A DNA stretch of 64,000 nucleotides from Fodinibius salipaludis. GTDB lineage: Bacteria; Bacteroidota; Rhodothermia; Balneolales; Balneolaceae. A program made the translations under genes and the position numbers. The stretch lies in assembly GCF_002287075.1 (NCBI RefSeq), contig NZ_NSKE01000004.1:124001-188000 (forward strand). The letters run 5' to 3'. The notes under the pieces were generated by a model that was given only the letters and a program-made list of their open reading frames with translations, was not told where the DNA came from and made no database searches. Positions 55,045-64,000 of this stretch are shown here, one piece after another. Each line of letters begins with the position of its first letter. The first letter of the stretch is position 1.

Positions 55045-57456
55045 ATGTCACATTCAGAAACACATATCTTAAAATTCGGCGGTTCTTCACTGAAAAATGC
55101 CTCACTCATAAATCAGTCGGCTAACATTGTTGCTGGCCATATGCAAAAGGCACATCCGATTGTAGTTGTTTCGGCCATCGGTGGTGTTACTGATACGCTC
55201 ATCGAATTAACCAATCTTGATCAAAAAACGGAACACAAATCATGCCGTATTATTAATGATCTGGAACTTAGGCATCGCCGCATTTTCGATGAAGTAGCAT
55301 CTGTCAGCCACCCTAATCGGGGGGACCTTCAAGACCTATTCGGTCGACTTAGGACCACTTTTGATGATAAAAGCTTAAAAAGTGAGCATTATCAAGCGTG
55401 GAAAGACCAAATATTGTCTATCGGCGAACGGGCCTCTGCACTCATATTTTCCGCAGCGTTATCAGAACAGCAGATAGAATCAACTGCTCACGAGTCATCT
55501 CATTTTGTAAAGACAGATTCTACATTTGGCAAGGCACGGGTACAGCGTGATGCTACACGAAAATTAATTAGGAAGTTTATCAACCAATCACAGGCTGTAC
55601 CTGTTATTACCGGCTTTATTGGCTCTAACGAGAAGCAGCAAATTACTACGCTTGGTCGATCGGGCTCGGACTACTCGGCCGGACTTATTGCTGATGCTCT
55701 TGATGCCGATCACCTTGAAATCTGGACGGATGTGGACGGAGTTCTCACAGCCGATCCGCGCTGGGTACCGGATGCAGAATCTATTGAACAGCTCAGTTTT
55801 GGCGATATTTCCGAACTTTCAGCCCACGGCGCCCGTGTCATTCATCCCAAAACCATACAACCCATCCAAAACAAAAAAACCACCGTGTTAGTTAAAAACA
55901 GCTACAATCCTGAGCACCCCGGCACACTCATTACTTCAGATTTTGACACCAATGGGTCACTTAAAACGATCGCCATTACCGGTCCGTTTGTAAGACTGCA
56001 GATCGATCAGAAATACGCTTACGATCTGTTTGAAAAACTGAACAAATGGAGCGCTGACAACCCCAATACAAAACCAATAGAATTTAGACAGCAATCAGAA
56101 TTTGAGGCAGTTCGATTCTCGCTAAAACAATCCTTTTTCGAAGACATCAAAGAACAGCTTTCGGCATGGGCGGCCAAGCAAAATACGCTCTTTAATCTTG
56201 ATGATAACCTATATAAGGTAAAAAAATTCAGCAACCAGTTTAATAAAGGAGAGCAACTATCAGGACGGGTCATTTCGCTGCTCGCAAAAAACAATATTCA
56301 ACCGTTACACACCGAACGGAACTACGACGAACGCTTTATCTCCTTCTTACTACCTGAGGATGAAGCCCGTCGGGCAGCGCATTTGATTAACAATGCCATT
56401 TCTAAAACTAAGCCTGTCATCGACCTTTTTATAGCCGGCACCGGAGCTGTCGGAAAGACACTGCTTAACCAACTTAACAAGCTAAAAACCACTGATATTG
56501 AATTCAGGCTGATCGGCACCTGCAATAGTCGCAATACACTTTGGAATACAGATGGAATAAATTTAGATACAACCCTAAACTGGGATGAAGCCGAACAAAC
56601 AAACTGGGATACCCTGCTGGACAAACTCACCAAAAACCAACATCGAGATCTTATTTTTGTAGATGCTACAGGAAGCGAAGAAGTGGCACGTCTGTATCCC
56701 AAATTGTTTGCCAACACAATTCACGTAGTTACCCCCAGCAAATTAGCTAATACATTTGAGCAGTCATTTTTCGACAAACTGCAAAGCCTAATTCAAAAGC
56801 ATCATTCCTCCTTCAACTATGAAACGACCGTTGGAGCCGGCCTGCCGGTTATCTCTACGATCGAAGAGTTACAATCGACAGGGAATAAAATTACTGAAAT
56901 ATCGGGCGTAGTTTCCGGAACAATGACCTATCTTTTTAACCAACTCGAACAGGATGTCCCCTTTAGTAAGGCTATAGCTGATGCGCGTAAAAAAGGCTAC
57001 GCCGAACCCGATCCCCGTGACGACCTCTCCGGGGAAGATGTAGCTCGTAAGTTTTTAACCCTGGCTCGTACCCTTGGTATCAAAATAGAACGGGAGGAAT
57101 TGCAAGTGGAATCATTAATTCCAAAAGAGCTAAAAGATGTTGATGGCAAAACCTTTTTGGGAAAGTTGTCAGATTATGACAGCGAATGGAAACAACGTAT
57201 CCGTTCTGCCCAAGAACGTAATGAGACACTCCGTTACACCGGCAAACTTAAAGATGGTAACATAACAATTGGAATAGAATCTGTTCCTCAGGACTCTCCT
57301 CTCGGACAGCTTAAAGGAACCGATAACCTCATTCAGATTTATTCTGAATTTTATAATCAAACGCCCTTGGTTATTCAAGGTCCTGGGGCTGGAAAAGAAG
57401 TTACAGCAGCCGGTGTGCTTAGTGATATCCTAAAAACTGTGGAGCAGCTAACCTGA
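55045..57456 (+). CDS. thrA: Bifunctional aspartokinase / homoserine dehydrogenase
   Basis: This 803-residue fusion supplies homoserine for Met and Thr. The aspartokinase part (about 1-295) has KFGGSSLKNA and the GRSGSDYSA motif. ACT-like regulatory segments occupy about 310-440. The homoserine dehydrogenase part (about 450-803) has the nucleotide loop GTGAVGKTLL and the catalytic region GYAEPDPRDDLSG. It starts 5 bp after metX, so the riboswitch operon carries the whole route from aspartate kinase to homocysteine, except Asd and the sulfide supply. Confidence 0.95.
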   Translation: MSHSETHILKFGGSSLKNASLINQSANIVAGHMQKAHPIVVVSAIGGVTDTLIELTNLDQKTEHKSCRIINDLELRHRRIFDEVASVSHPNRGDLQDLFGRLRTTFDDKSLKSEHYQAWKDQILSIGERASALIFSAALSEQQIESTAHESSHFVKTDSTFGKARVQRDATRKLIRKFINQSQAVPVITGFIGSNEKQQITTLGRSGSDYSAGLIADALDADHLEIWTDVDGVLTADPRWVPDAESIEQLSFGDISELSAHGARVIHPKTIQPIQNKKTTVLVKNSYNPEHPGTLITSDFDTNGSLKTIAITGPFVRLQIDQKYAYDLFEKLNKWSADNPNTKPIEFRQQSEFEAVRFSLKQSFFEDIKEQLSAWAAKQNTLFNLDDNLYKVKKFSNQFNKGEQLSGRVISLLAKNNIQPLHTERNYDERFISFLLPEDEARRAAHLINNAISKTKPVIDLFIAGTGAVGKTLLNQLNKLKTTDIEFRLIGTCNSRNTLWNTDGINLDTTLNWDEAEQTNWDTLLDKLTKNQHRDLIFVDATGSEEVARLYPKLFANTIHVVTPSKLANTFEQSFFDKLQSLIQKHHSSFNYETTVGAGLPVISTIEELQSTGNKITEISGVVSGTMTYLFNQLEQDVPFSKAIADARKKGYAEPDPRDDLSGEDVARKFLTLARTLGIKIEREELQVESLIPKELKDVDGKTFLGKLSDYDSEWKQRIRSAQERNETLRYTGKLKDGNITIGIESVPQDSPLGQLKGTDNLIQIYSEFYNQTPLVIQGPGAGKEVTAAGVLSDILKTVEQLT

Positions 57457-57552
57457 TACTAATCAACATTTTATAAAAATTTTTAACCAATGTTAGATTG
57501 CTCTTAAAAAAATGTTTTTTTGCTCCAAGTTATGTAATGTAGTTGTAGAACA

Positions 57553-57787
57553 ATGACAGTTATGTTTAAGATCTGAACGATCGCAACATTCATCTTGAAA
57601 GATAATACTCCAATAAGAGAGTAACTGTTTGCAAGAGTGATTAGGCTCAAATACTCATTAGAGAGTAAACATAACTGGCTGTAATGAATCTGCAGGTGCT
57701 TATTACATTTATACCATAGAGTGGCTATTGGGGTAGTCAACTCTGTAAAGACAAGGGACCGATCGGAAGATCGGTCCCTTTTTTATT
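57553..57787 (+). ncRNA. Candidate structured RNA with strong terminator
   Basis: A 12-bp perfect long-range stem (CAGTTATGTTTA 57557-57568 with TAAACATAACTG 57666-57677) closes a 97-nt domain. This can form small hairpins at 57570-57582, 57592-57603, 57606-57623 and 57635-57656. Two further stems follow (57680-57707 and 57718-57744), and then a perfect 12-pair terminator (57753-57780) with T6. A TTG...TAGTTGTA promoter-like pair lies just upstream. I do not recognise 6S, SRP, RNase P or tmRNA hallmarks. It could instead be the 3' UTR of thrA. The rest of the 447-bp gap shows nothing clear. Confidence 0.4.
57753..57786 (+). terminator. Strong intrinsic terminator
   Basis: A perfect 12-pair stem (aagggaccgatc with gatcggtccctt), GGAA loop and T6. 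It ends the thrA operon and/or the candidate RNA. Confidence 0.93.
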
Positions 57788-57903
57788 GTTTATATTTTTT
57801 GTGCATAGCTTACCTCTCATTACAATGCTCTGCGTTGTGATTATAAAAGTTCACCACTTATCACCTACAAGCATGAATACTCTTACATGACATAGATATT
57901 TTC

Positions 57904-60294
57904 CTACCGGATATTATCATCAAAATTATATTTTGGCGGTTCCACATCTTTTAAATGTTTCACAAAATAATCCCACCGCATATTCATAAAATACCGGGAG
58001 TTGCCAAAACCGTGACCTGCGTTGGGAAATACCATAAGATCAAAGTCTTTATCGGCTTTGATTAAAGCATCCACCATTAATAGCGTATTCGTAGGCGGAA
58101 CGTTGTCGTCCATCAACCCATGGGCAATTAAAAGTTTTCCTTCCAAGTTTTCAGCCAGTAATTGATTCGCCTGCTTATCATAATTGTCACCCTGCTCATA
58201 TAAGCCGAGCTCATTTTTATCCACATTCTCTTTCCTTTTCAAAAGTCCGTGCCATTTTTCACCCCAGTCGGCCTCATAATTACGATTATCATGATTTCCG
58301 GCACCGGAAACCGCGACCTTATAAAAGTCGGGATGCTCCAATATAGCACGCGTTGAAGCAAATCCTCCGCCGGAGTGTCCCCAGATACCTACGCGCGTAG
58401 TATCCATCCAGGAATGACGATCGGCCAACTGCTTAATAGTTGCAATCTGATCAGGCAATCCGTTATCACCCATATCACCGTAACAACTATCGTGGAAAGA
58501 CTTAGATCTTCCCGGAGTACACATCGCATTTACCTCGACAACGATAAAACCAAGTTCAGCCAGCGACTGTTTATCAGATCGAGAAGCACTAAATCCAAAT
58601 GTACGAATACTTCCCGATTGCGGACCAGGATACAAGTAGTTTAATACCGGGTAAGATTTGGTCGAATCAAAATTGGTCGGCTTATACATTAGTCCATACA
58701 GATCCGTTTCACCGTCACGGGCTTTCACGGTAAACGGCTCAGGAGCCTGCCAGCCATTTTCAATTAATTGACTGACGTTCGCTTCTTCCAATTCCATCAC
58801 TTTTTCGCCATCTAAATTGCGGATTATTGAAACCGGAGGCGAATCAACTGTTGAGTAGGTATCGGTGAAATATTCTTTATTATCCGACCATGTTATTTGG
58901 TGATGCGCATTTCCGGATGTCAGATTCGACAATCCCGACCCATCCAAATTCACCTTATATAAATAGTGGTAATAGGGATTTCCCTCCTCTCGATTTGACC
59001 CTGTGAAATAGACCGTTCGGTTTTCTTCATCTACGTGCTGTAGGTCAAGCACCCGCCAATCGCCTTCTGCAATTTGATGCTTCAGCTCACCGCTTTCTAA
59101 ATCATACAAATAGAGGTGTCCCCAGTTATCGCGCTCCGAAAACCAGATCACTTCGTTGGTTTCCTCAAGCACCGTCCAACTTTCTTCGCTGTATCCCGAT
59201 TCAAAATAGGTATCAACTTCCTCTTTCAGTACGTCACGCACTTCACCGGTCTCGGGATCGGCCGCGTGCAGCTGGGCTACTTTATGATCACGGGATGAGG
59301 ACACAAAAAACAACTGCGAACCGTCGGCACTCCATTCGTTATCCAAAAACCGTCCGCCCCAATCGGCAATGTGATCCGAAATCGTAGAGCGGTGAAAATC
59401 GGGCTCCATGTCCAGATCGATGACTTTGGGATTTTCCTCATCGGCATGTACAACTACTCGTTCAATTTTGAATACGGTACTATCACCGGGCAACGGATAC
59501 TTCCACCGCTCCAAATCGGAGTGTCCTACTTTTGTATTATAAAGATACATTTCTCCAACCCCTCGACTATCGTGGCGGAAGGTGGCAATCTTCTCAGAAT
59601 CAGGTCCCCACAACAATACCGGACGGTCGTTGCGGACCCAGCCGGCGTTGTTGGTTGCATAACCGTAATACTGCTCACCGTCGGTAGTCAGCTGCGTACG
59701 CTCATCGGTTTCGGTATTACGCATCCACAAGTTATGATCTTTGATATACACGGCTTTTTTGCCATCAGGAGACAACAGTTCGTCCGTTTTTTGAAGCTCA
59801 GGCAGTTTTTCTGTTTTGTAGGATGATAAATCAGTCTCAAACCGCTGTCCGTTCATTTGATAACTCAATTTATTCTCTTCCTCGGAATATGAGACATCGT
59901 TCAACGACAAGCTTTGGGCATCAATCTCTTTATCCACTTTTTCAGAAAGCGTATCAGCCACTCGTTGATGATCAAAGGCTTTTTTCTTTTCTCCAGATTC
60001 AGGATCAGCCATGACATACTTAACTCCCTCCTCCGCTCGTGTATTATATATAAGAACATCAGATGACCAATTCTGTCCTAATACCGAGTTCAAAACTTTA
60101 TCATAGGTATTTTGCCACAGAAACTGCTCGGCTCGCTTATAGTCTTTGGCGGTAACTGTCTTTTTCGTTTCAGATTTTTCTTCTATATGCTCCGACGACT
60201 CTTGCTGCATAGCGGACTGTTGCGAAGAGCATCCCGCTATTAATAATATAGCGAATAGAAATACTGTAAAAGGAATAGACGTGGGTCGCATCAT
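57904..60294 (-). CDS. S9-family lipoprotein peptidase (DPP-IV-like)
   Basis: This 797-residue lipoprotein starts at ATG 60294, with lipobox LIAGC (about C21); the open frame runs further upstream but that part has no signal. An eight-bladed propeller (about 110-530) precedes an alpha/beta-hydrolase domain. The catalytic serine is S641 in GHSGGGFA, the aspartate is in GLMDDNVPP and the histidine is in NAGHGFG. It cleaves dipeptides from exported or external peptides. A set of MraZ-like repeats lies about 110 bp upstream of its start. Confidence 0.92.
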   Translation of the reverse strand: MMRPTSIPFTVFLFAILLIAGCSSQQSAMQQESSEHIEEKSETKKTVTAKDYKRAEQFLWQNTYDKVLNSVLGQNWSSDVLIYNTRAEEGVKYVMADPESGEKKKAFDHQRVADTLSEKVDKEIDAQSLSLNDVSYSEEENKLSYQMNGQRFETDLSSYKTEKLPELQKTDELLSPDGKKAVYIKDHNLWMRNTETDERTQLTTDGEQYYGYATNNAGWVRNDRPVLLWGPDSEKIATFRHDSRGVGEMYLYNTKVGHSDLERWKYPLPGDSTVFKIERVVVHADEENPKVIDLDMEPDFHRSTISDHIADWGGRFLDNEWSADGSQLFFVSSSRDHKVAQLHAADPETGEVRDVLKEEVDTYFESGYSEESWTVLEETNEVIWFSERDNWGHLYLYDLESGELKHQIAEGDWRVLDLQHVDEENRTVYFTGSNREEGNPYYHYLYKVNLDGSGLSNLTSGNAHHQITWSDNKEYFTDTYSTVDSPPVSIIRNLDGEKVMELEEANVSQLIENGWQAPEPFTVKARDGETDLYGLMYKPTNFDSTKSYPVLNYLYPGPQSGSIRTFGFSASRSDKQSLAELGFIVVEVNAMCTPGRSKSFHDSCYGDMGDNGLPDQIATIKQLADRHSWMDTTRVGIWGHSGGGFASTRAILEHPDFYKVAVSGAGNHDNRNYEADWGEKWHGLLKRKENVDKNELGLYEQGDNYDKQANQLLAENLEGKLLIAHGLMDDNVPPTNTLLMVDALIKADKDFDLMVFPNAGHGFGNSRYFMNMRWDYFVKHLKDVEPPKYNFDDNIR

Positions 60295-60402
60295 ATCACA
60301 TTTTTTTCGGCATTTAAATATTAGACGATAAGGATAGCTGAAAAATAACTTGCAGGCAAAAACCACTTCTAAGATTTATTTTTAAGCTATCTTGAAAATC
60401 TA

Positions 60403-60428
60403 TCCCACACTCTACCACACTCTTCCCA
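60403..60428 (-). promoter_or_regulatory. Second set of MraZ-like repeats, facing the S9 peptidase gene
   Basis: On the minus strand TGGGA, TGGTA and TGGGA are spaced by 6 and 5 nt, the same layout as the mraZ operator except for one base in the middle unit. It lies in the divergent promoter region of the S9 peptidase. The remainder of the 315-bp gap holds the mraZ promoter. Confidence 0.4.
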
Positions 60429-60568
60429 TTTTCTAATATTTCAACATCTGTATATATTCAAAAATCCCTAAATCCATTCCTAAGCAACCTAAACGGCATT
60501 TTCCCCATCCAACCTCTAACATCTAACTTTCAGAAATTGATCCCCCTAAATCTTTCTGTAATAAATGC

Positions 60569-60624
60569 TTGACAAATTACATCCTTTAGGGGTACATTGT
60601 GGGGTGAAGTGGGAGAATGTGGGA
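60569..60624 (+). promoter_or_regulatory. mraZ promoter and MraZ operator
   Basis: TTGACA (60569-60574), an 18-nt spacer and TACATT (60593-60598) form the promoter. Three direct repeats, TGGGG, TGGGA and TGGGA (60600, 60610, 60620), each with a 5-nt spacer, overlap the likely transcription start. Triple TGGG repeats spaced this way are the known MraZ-binding site, so autoregulation is expected. Confidence 0.85.
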
Positions 60625-60681
60625 GTTCTAAATCCACTCGTCGAATTCGATAACATTTGCTGTTAATTCTGGGGACCTTAT

Positions 60682-61152
60682 ATGCCAAGTTTCAAAGGTC
60701 AATATGAACATAGTGTTGATAATAAAGGACGCGTTAGCTTCCCGGCTAAACTGCGTAAAGCACTCAATCCCCAGGCACAGGAGCGCTTTACTATTTTAAG
60801 AGGTCTCGAACCCTGCCTTTATCTATACCCAGAGGATGAATGGCAGAAAGTAGAGAATCAGCTATCCCAGATCAACAGCTTTACCAAAGAGGGGCGCACG
60901 GTTAAGCGCAATTTCCTGCGTTTTGCCGAAGATGTGAACCTCGATAATCAGAATCGCATTCCTCTACCTTCACAATTAACTGATTGGGCCGGCATTGATG
61001 GCAAAGCCATTTTTATCGGTAGCGGCGAACGTATTGAAATATGGTCGCCCGAAAAACTGGATGAAATTGATTCCGGCCTTGATTTCGAATCGTACCAAGA
61101 ACTTTTTGAGCGCGTGATGGGTGACGATGACAACCATAATGACGAACAATGA
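60682..61152 (+). CDS. mraZ: Transcriptional regulator MraZ
   Basis: This 156-residue protein has two SpoVT/AbrB-like swapped-hairpin domains (about 5-55 and 80-130). It begins with FKGQYEHSVDNKGRVSFPAKLR, shown here split as FKGQYEHSVDNKGR then VSFPAKLR, the family signature. It binds triple TGGG repeats and controls the division/cell-wall cluster. The matching operator is directly upstream. It has an acidic C-terminal tail. It opens the dcw cluster and overlaps rsmH. Confidence 0.95.
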   Translation: MPSFKGQYEHSVDNKGRVSFPAKLRKALNPQAQERFTILRGLEPCLYLYPEDEWQKVENQLSQINSFTKEGRTVKRNFLRFAEDVNLDNQNRIPLPSQLTDWAGIDGKAIFIGSGERIEIWSPEKLDEIDSGLDFESYQELFERVMGDDDNHNDEQ

Positions 61153-62077
61153 TACATATCATGAGCATCAGCCGGTACTGCTGGAAGAATCCGTAGAGTA
61201 TTTAATTACGGATCCCAGCGGGATCTATATCGATGCTACACTTGGCGGTGGTGGACACAGCCTGGCATTGTTATCTCACCTAAATGACGACGCTCAACTT
61301 ATTGGTATTGATCAGGATGACGAAGCCCTTGCGGCAGCAAATGCCCGCATCGGCGACGACAAACGATTTTCTTCCATAAAAGGCAATTTCGGTTACCTCT
61401 CCAGGCTATTACCCCCAGAACTCCATGGGGAGGTAGCCGGAATCCTTCTTGATTTGGGACTCTCAACACATCAGATAAAAGAAGCCGACCGGGGATTTAC
61501 ATTCCAAAAAGAAGGTCCGCTCGACATGCGCATGAGTAACCTCCGCGGTATTACAGCATACCAGGTGGTGAACGAATACTCCTACGAAGATCTGCGTGAT
61601 GTGATCTATCATTACGGCGAAGAACGGAACAGTCGAAAGATTGCCAGTGAAATTATTGATCGGCGTCCCATTGAAACCACTACTGAACTCCGCAATGCTG
61701 TGGAAGCTGTTGTAAAAGGTCAGTATCAAATAAAAAGTGTAGCCCGCGTTTTTCAAGGGATTCGAATTGAGGTCAACCGTGAGCTGGATATGCTGCGCAA
61801 AGTGCTCGAGCAATCGCTTGAAGTACTTAAAATGGATGGACGTATTGTGGCTATCAGCTATCACTCGCTCGAAGACCGTATCGTCAAGAGGTTTTTCAAA
61901 GCGGGCAATCATGAGGGAAAAATTGAAAAAGACTTTTACGGCAATCCGCTGACTCCCATAGAAGAAATTTCCGGCGGTATTATTCGTCCCACAGAAGAAG
62001 AGATCGAGCGTAACTCTGCGGCACGTAGCGCAAAGATGCGCGTTGCCCAGAAAATAGAAGTTCCGGAGGTGAAGTGA
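61121..62077 (+). CDS. rsmH: 16S rRNA (cytosine-1402-N4)-methyltransferase
   Basis: This 318-residue SAM-dependent enzyme methylates C1402 in the decoding centre of 16S rRNA. It has the SAM loop DATLGGGGHS and the later conserved segments LLDLGLSTHQI, GPLDMRM and ISYHSLEDRIVK. It overlaps mraZ by 32 bp; a start at ATG 61139 would shorten the overlap to 14 bp and is equally possible. Translation coupling with mraZ is likely. It is the usual second gene of the dcw cluster. Confidence 0.95.
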   Translation: MTMTTIMTNNDTYHEHQPVLLEESVEYLITDPSGIYIDATLGGGGHSLALLSHLNDDAQLIGIDQDDEALAAANARIGDDKRFSSIKGNFGYLSRLLPPELHGEVAGILLDLGLSTHQIKEADRGFTFQKEGPLDMRMSNLRGITAYQVVNEYSYEDLRDVIYHYGEERNSRKIASEIIDRRPIETTTELRNAVEAVVKGQYQIKSVARVFQGIRIEVNRELDMLRKVLEQSLEVLKMDGRIVAISYHSLEDRIVKRFFKAGNHEGKIEKDFYGNPLTPIEEISGGIIRPTEEEIERNSAARSAKMRVAQKIEVPEVK

Positions 62078-62078
62078 T

Positions 62079-62507
62079 ATGCATATAAAATCTCCGATGA
62101 AAAAGGATAAAGTTAAAAAGAACCGACGATCTAATAACAAAAAATCGTCTCGCTCATCCAACCGTATCCTTATTAATGGAAGTAACGGGAATAAACGAAC
62201 TAATGGATCAACAAAAAAGAAAAAGGGAATATCGCTTCCCAAACTGAAACCCTGGAAAGTAATTGCAGGGGCTATAGTATTGGGCCTACTGGGTATCGTT
62301 TACCTCAATCATGTTTTTGCGACACAAGAACTATTACGCGAGGTCAACCAGCTTGAGGCTGAATATAATCGTGTTCAGCGAATGCACACCGACTACAAAC
62401 TTATTTACGATCGGATTATTGGTCCGGCAGAAATTTATGAAAATGCTCAAGAAGCTGGCTTCATTAATGGCGGACCGGCTGAAAAGGTAATTGAGGTGGA
62501 AAAGTAG
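62079..62507 (+). CDS. FtsL-like cell-division protein
   Basis: This 142-residue bitopic membrane protein has a long basic cytoplasmic tail (about 1-60, rich in Lys, Asn and Ser), one membrane helix (about 62-84) and a periplasmic coiled coil (about 85-120). The size, topology and place between rsmH and the transpeptidase gene fit FtsL, which acts with FtsB and FtsQ to activate the septal synthase. The basic tail is long for the family. A strong ribosome site (GGAGGTGA) sits before ATG 62079. Confidence 0.8.
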   Translation: MHIKSPMKKDKVKKNRRSNNKKSSRSSNRILINGSNGNKRTNGSTKKKKGISLPKLKPWKVIAGAIVLGLLGIVYLNHVFATQELLREVNQLEAEYNRVQRMHTDYKLIYDRIIGPAEIYENAQEAGFINGGPAEKVIEVEK

Positions 62508-64000
62508 ATGGAAAATTCTCGTTCTGCCATATTAAACAGACTCTTTATGGTCTTTGGCCTGGTACTATTAGTACCTTTCGCGATAGGACTACAGCTTTTC
62601 CGTGTTAACTTTGTGGAGGGAGATGAGCTACGAAACCTCTGGAACGAACAAGCTATCGACTACATCTCCATACCGGCCCAACGAGGAAATATATATGATC
62701 AAAATGGGAGCCTGCTTGCGACAAACAACGTCGAATATAAAGCTGCCATTGATCCCAAGATCGAGGGACTTACAAATACACAAATCGGTCAAGTCTGTGA
62801 CACGCTGGCCAAATATACCAAGAGGTCTTCAGCTTTTTATCAACAAAAAATAAAACAGGCACCAAACCGGTCGCGATATGTTGTCTTAAATAAAAGTATC
62901 GATACCGAAGCCCATGAGGCCCTACGACAACTCAACATTCAGGGTGTCATTCTGGAAGAAGAATATAAGCGAAAGTACAATTTCGGAACATTAGCAGCCC
63001 ATACCCTTGGATTTGTAAATCACGACCTTAACGGCATGACGGGTCTTGAAAAAGAATATAACAATCAGCTTCGTGGTGAAGATGGCGTACAGCAAGTTCG
63101 CCGCGATCGCAATGGACGTATTTATGCTTATTTGGGCGCCCCTCGCAAACAACCACAGCAAGGACATTCACTGCACACCACCATTGACTCTCATATTCAG
63201 GCTATTTTAGAAGAAGAACTTAAAGCCGGGATCGACAAAACCAGATCCATCAGCGGTTCTGCTATTGTTATGGATCCCCAAACAGGAGCCATTAAAGCAA
63301 TGGCCAATTATCCCACATTCAATCCCAATAATCCTGCCTCCCTTAATAGTACGAACCGCAGGAACTTTGCGATCTCGGATATGATCGAGCCCGGCTCTAC
63401 CTTTAAACTTGTTACATCCATAGCTGCCGTCGAGCAAAAGAAGGTACAATTAAATGAACAGTTTAAAACCCCCGAAGACGGCAAAACACTAATACATGGT
63501 CAATGGATGCGTGACCACGAACCGATGGGAACTCTTTCGTTTCCCGAAGTGATCCAAAAATCCTCAAACGTGGCTACAGCACAAATAGCCATGCGGCTGT
63601 CAAAAGATGCATTCTACCAATATGCCCGTAATCTCGGATTTGGTACTCCCACAAACATTGATCTTCCCAACGAAGAAAGCGGACGTCTTCCCAAGCCGTA
63701 CGAATGGAGTCAAGTTACCTTGCCCTGGATGGCAATAGGATACGAAGTACAGGCTACTCCCATTCAGATTGCACAGGCCTACGCTGCCTTTGCTAACGAA
63801 GGAACAATGATGCGCCCCTATTTGGTAGAAAAGATTACAAACGGCCGAGATAAAGTTGTTCAGAAAAACAACCAAGTGCCCGTTCGAAAAATTGCCAAAG
63901 AATCTACCATCAAAAAGCTGTACCCCATTTTCAAGGAGGTCGTTTCTGATTCGGGAACTGCTGAATACGCACAGGTCGACGGACTCTCTATTGTGGGAAA
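62508..64000 (+). CDS. ftsI: Septal penicillin-binding protein, FtsI-like (partial at window end)
   Basis: The frame starts at ATG 62508, directly after the ftsL-like stop, and runs off the window end after 497 codons. There is one N-terminal membrane helix (about 12-30), a PBP dimerisation region beginning IPAQRGNIYD, and the transpeptidase domain with S297-TFK300 (active serine) and an SSN motif in IQKSSNV. The last visible bases read IVGK, where the KTG motif should begin. The enzyme cross-links septal peptidoglycan. A C-terminal PASTA domain may follow but is not visible. Confidence 0.93.
   Translation, partial: MENSRSAILNRLFMVFGLVLLVPFAIGLQLFRVNFVEGDELRNLWNEQAIDYISIPAQRGNIYDQNGSLLATNNVEYKAAIDPKIEGLTNTQIGQVCDTLAKYTKRSSAFYQQKIKQAPNRSRYVVLNKSIDTEAHEALRQLNIQGVILEEEYKRKYNFGTLAAHTLGFVNHDLNGMTGLEKEYNNQLRGEDGVQQVRRDRNGRIYAYLGAPRKQPQQGHSLHTTIDSHIQAILEEELKAGIDKTRSISGSAIVMDPQTGAIKAMANYPTFNPNNPASLNSTNRRNFAISDMIEPGSTFKLVTSIAAVEQKKVQLNEQFKTPEDGKTLIHGQWMRDHEPMGTLSFPEVIQKSSNVATAQIAMRLSKDAFYQYARNLGFGTPTNIDLPNEESGRLPKPYEWSQVTLPWMAIGYEVQATPIQIAQAYAAFANEGTMMRPYLVEKITNGRDKVVQKNNQVPVRKIAKESTIKKLYPIFKEVVSDSGTAEYAQVDGLSIVG

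Noticed and set aside
57504-57740. 78-residue minus-strand open frame in the gap after thrA
   Set aside because: It has no ribosome site, an odd mixed composition and no family resemblance. It overlaps the structured segment with the 12-bp long-range stem, so chance is more likely.

Overview
This 64 kb window is an ordinary chromosomal segment, with moderate to low GC by eye, from a member of the FCB group. The best guess is Balneolota (Balneolaceae) or a related Bacteroidota lineage. The evidence is a SusC/SusD pair with a FecI-type sigma factor and FecR, a second TonB receptor with a carboxypeptidase-regulatory domain, family names typical of this group (DUF3127, DUF4412, GlmU-like nucleotidyltransferase, PepSY membrane proteins) and one promoter matching the TTG/TAnnTTTG pattern of Bacteroidota. 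The taxonomic call is inference. I see no prophage, CRISPR array or rRNA. The only mobile-element gene is a REP-associated tyrosine transposase (RAYT).

Layout. 1-1.5 kb: tail of an upstream gene and a zinc alcohol dehydrogenase. 1.6-8.5 kb: a metal/siderophore uptake block (TonB receptor, DUF4198 protein, two PepSY membrane proteins around a small Cys protein) converging on a DtxR/MntR-type regulator. 8.6-20 kb: thioredoxin, SpoIIE phosphatase, NRDE protein, NhaC antiporter, gltX, WbqC, class V aminotransferase and a sodium:solute symporter with a 38-residue membrane partner. 20-31 kb: large lipoprotein metalloprotease, methyltransferase, holin-like protein, Hpt protein, an AT-rich gap with DnaA boxes, copper ATPase with an HMA-AraC regulator, glmS divergent from a GlmU-like gene, and a cold-shock gene. 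31-38.5 kb: Ig-like lipoprotein, tRNA-Leu(CAG) and small envelope or unknown genes. 38.5-46.7 kb: amidohydrolase and a FecI-FecR-SusC-SusD locus. 46.8-51.5 kb: NlpC/P60, pdxJ, era, RAYT and an M1 peptidase. 51.5-57.5 kb: methionine/threonine-branch operon (CoA-binding protein, metY, metX, thrA). 57.5-60.3 kb: candidate structured RNA and an S9 peptidase. 60.6-64 kb: start of the division/cell-wall cluster (mraZ, rsmH, ftsL-like, ftsI cut by the window edge).

The most interesting region is the 500-bp leader of the methionine operon. In order it holds a 7-2-7 inverted repeat over the -33 box of a Bacteroidota-type promoter, a 25-codon ORF containing CRLCCMCMCM, an intrinsic terminator whose 5' arm can instead pair with the end of that ORF, a SAM-I riboswitch, and the riboswitch terminator. 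This reads as a Cys/Met ribosome-mediated attenuator stacked in series with a SAM riboswitch. Other points worth checking are a candidate structured RNA (57553-57787), two perfect DnaA boxes in an AT-rich gap, a RAYT with REP-like palindromes in and beside its own ORF, a 56-bp run of eight in-register heptamers, MraZ repeats facing both mraZ and the neighbouring peptidase, and a 12-bp inverted repeat that could close over the TonB receptor start site.
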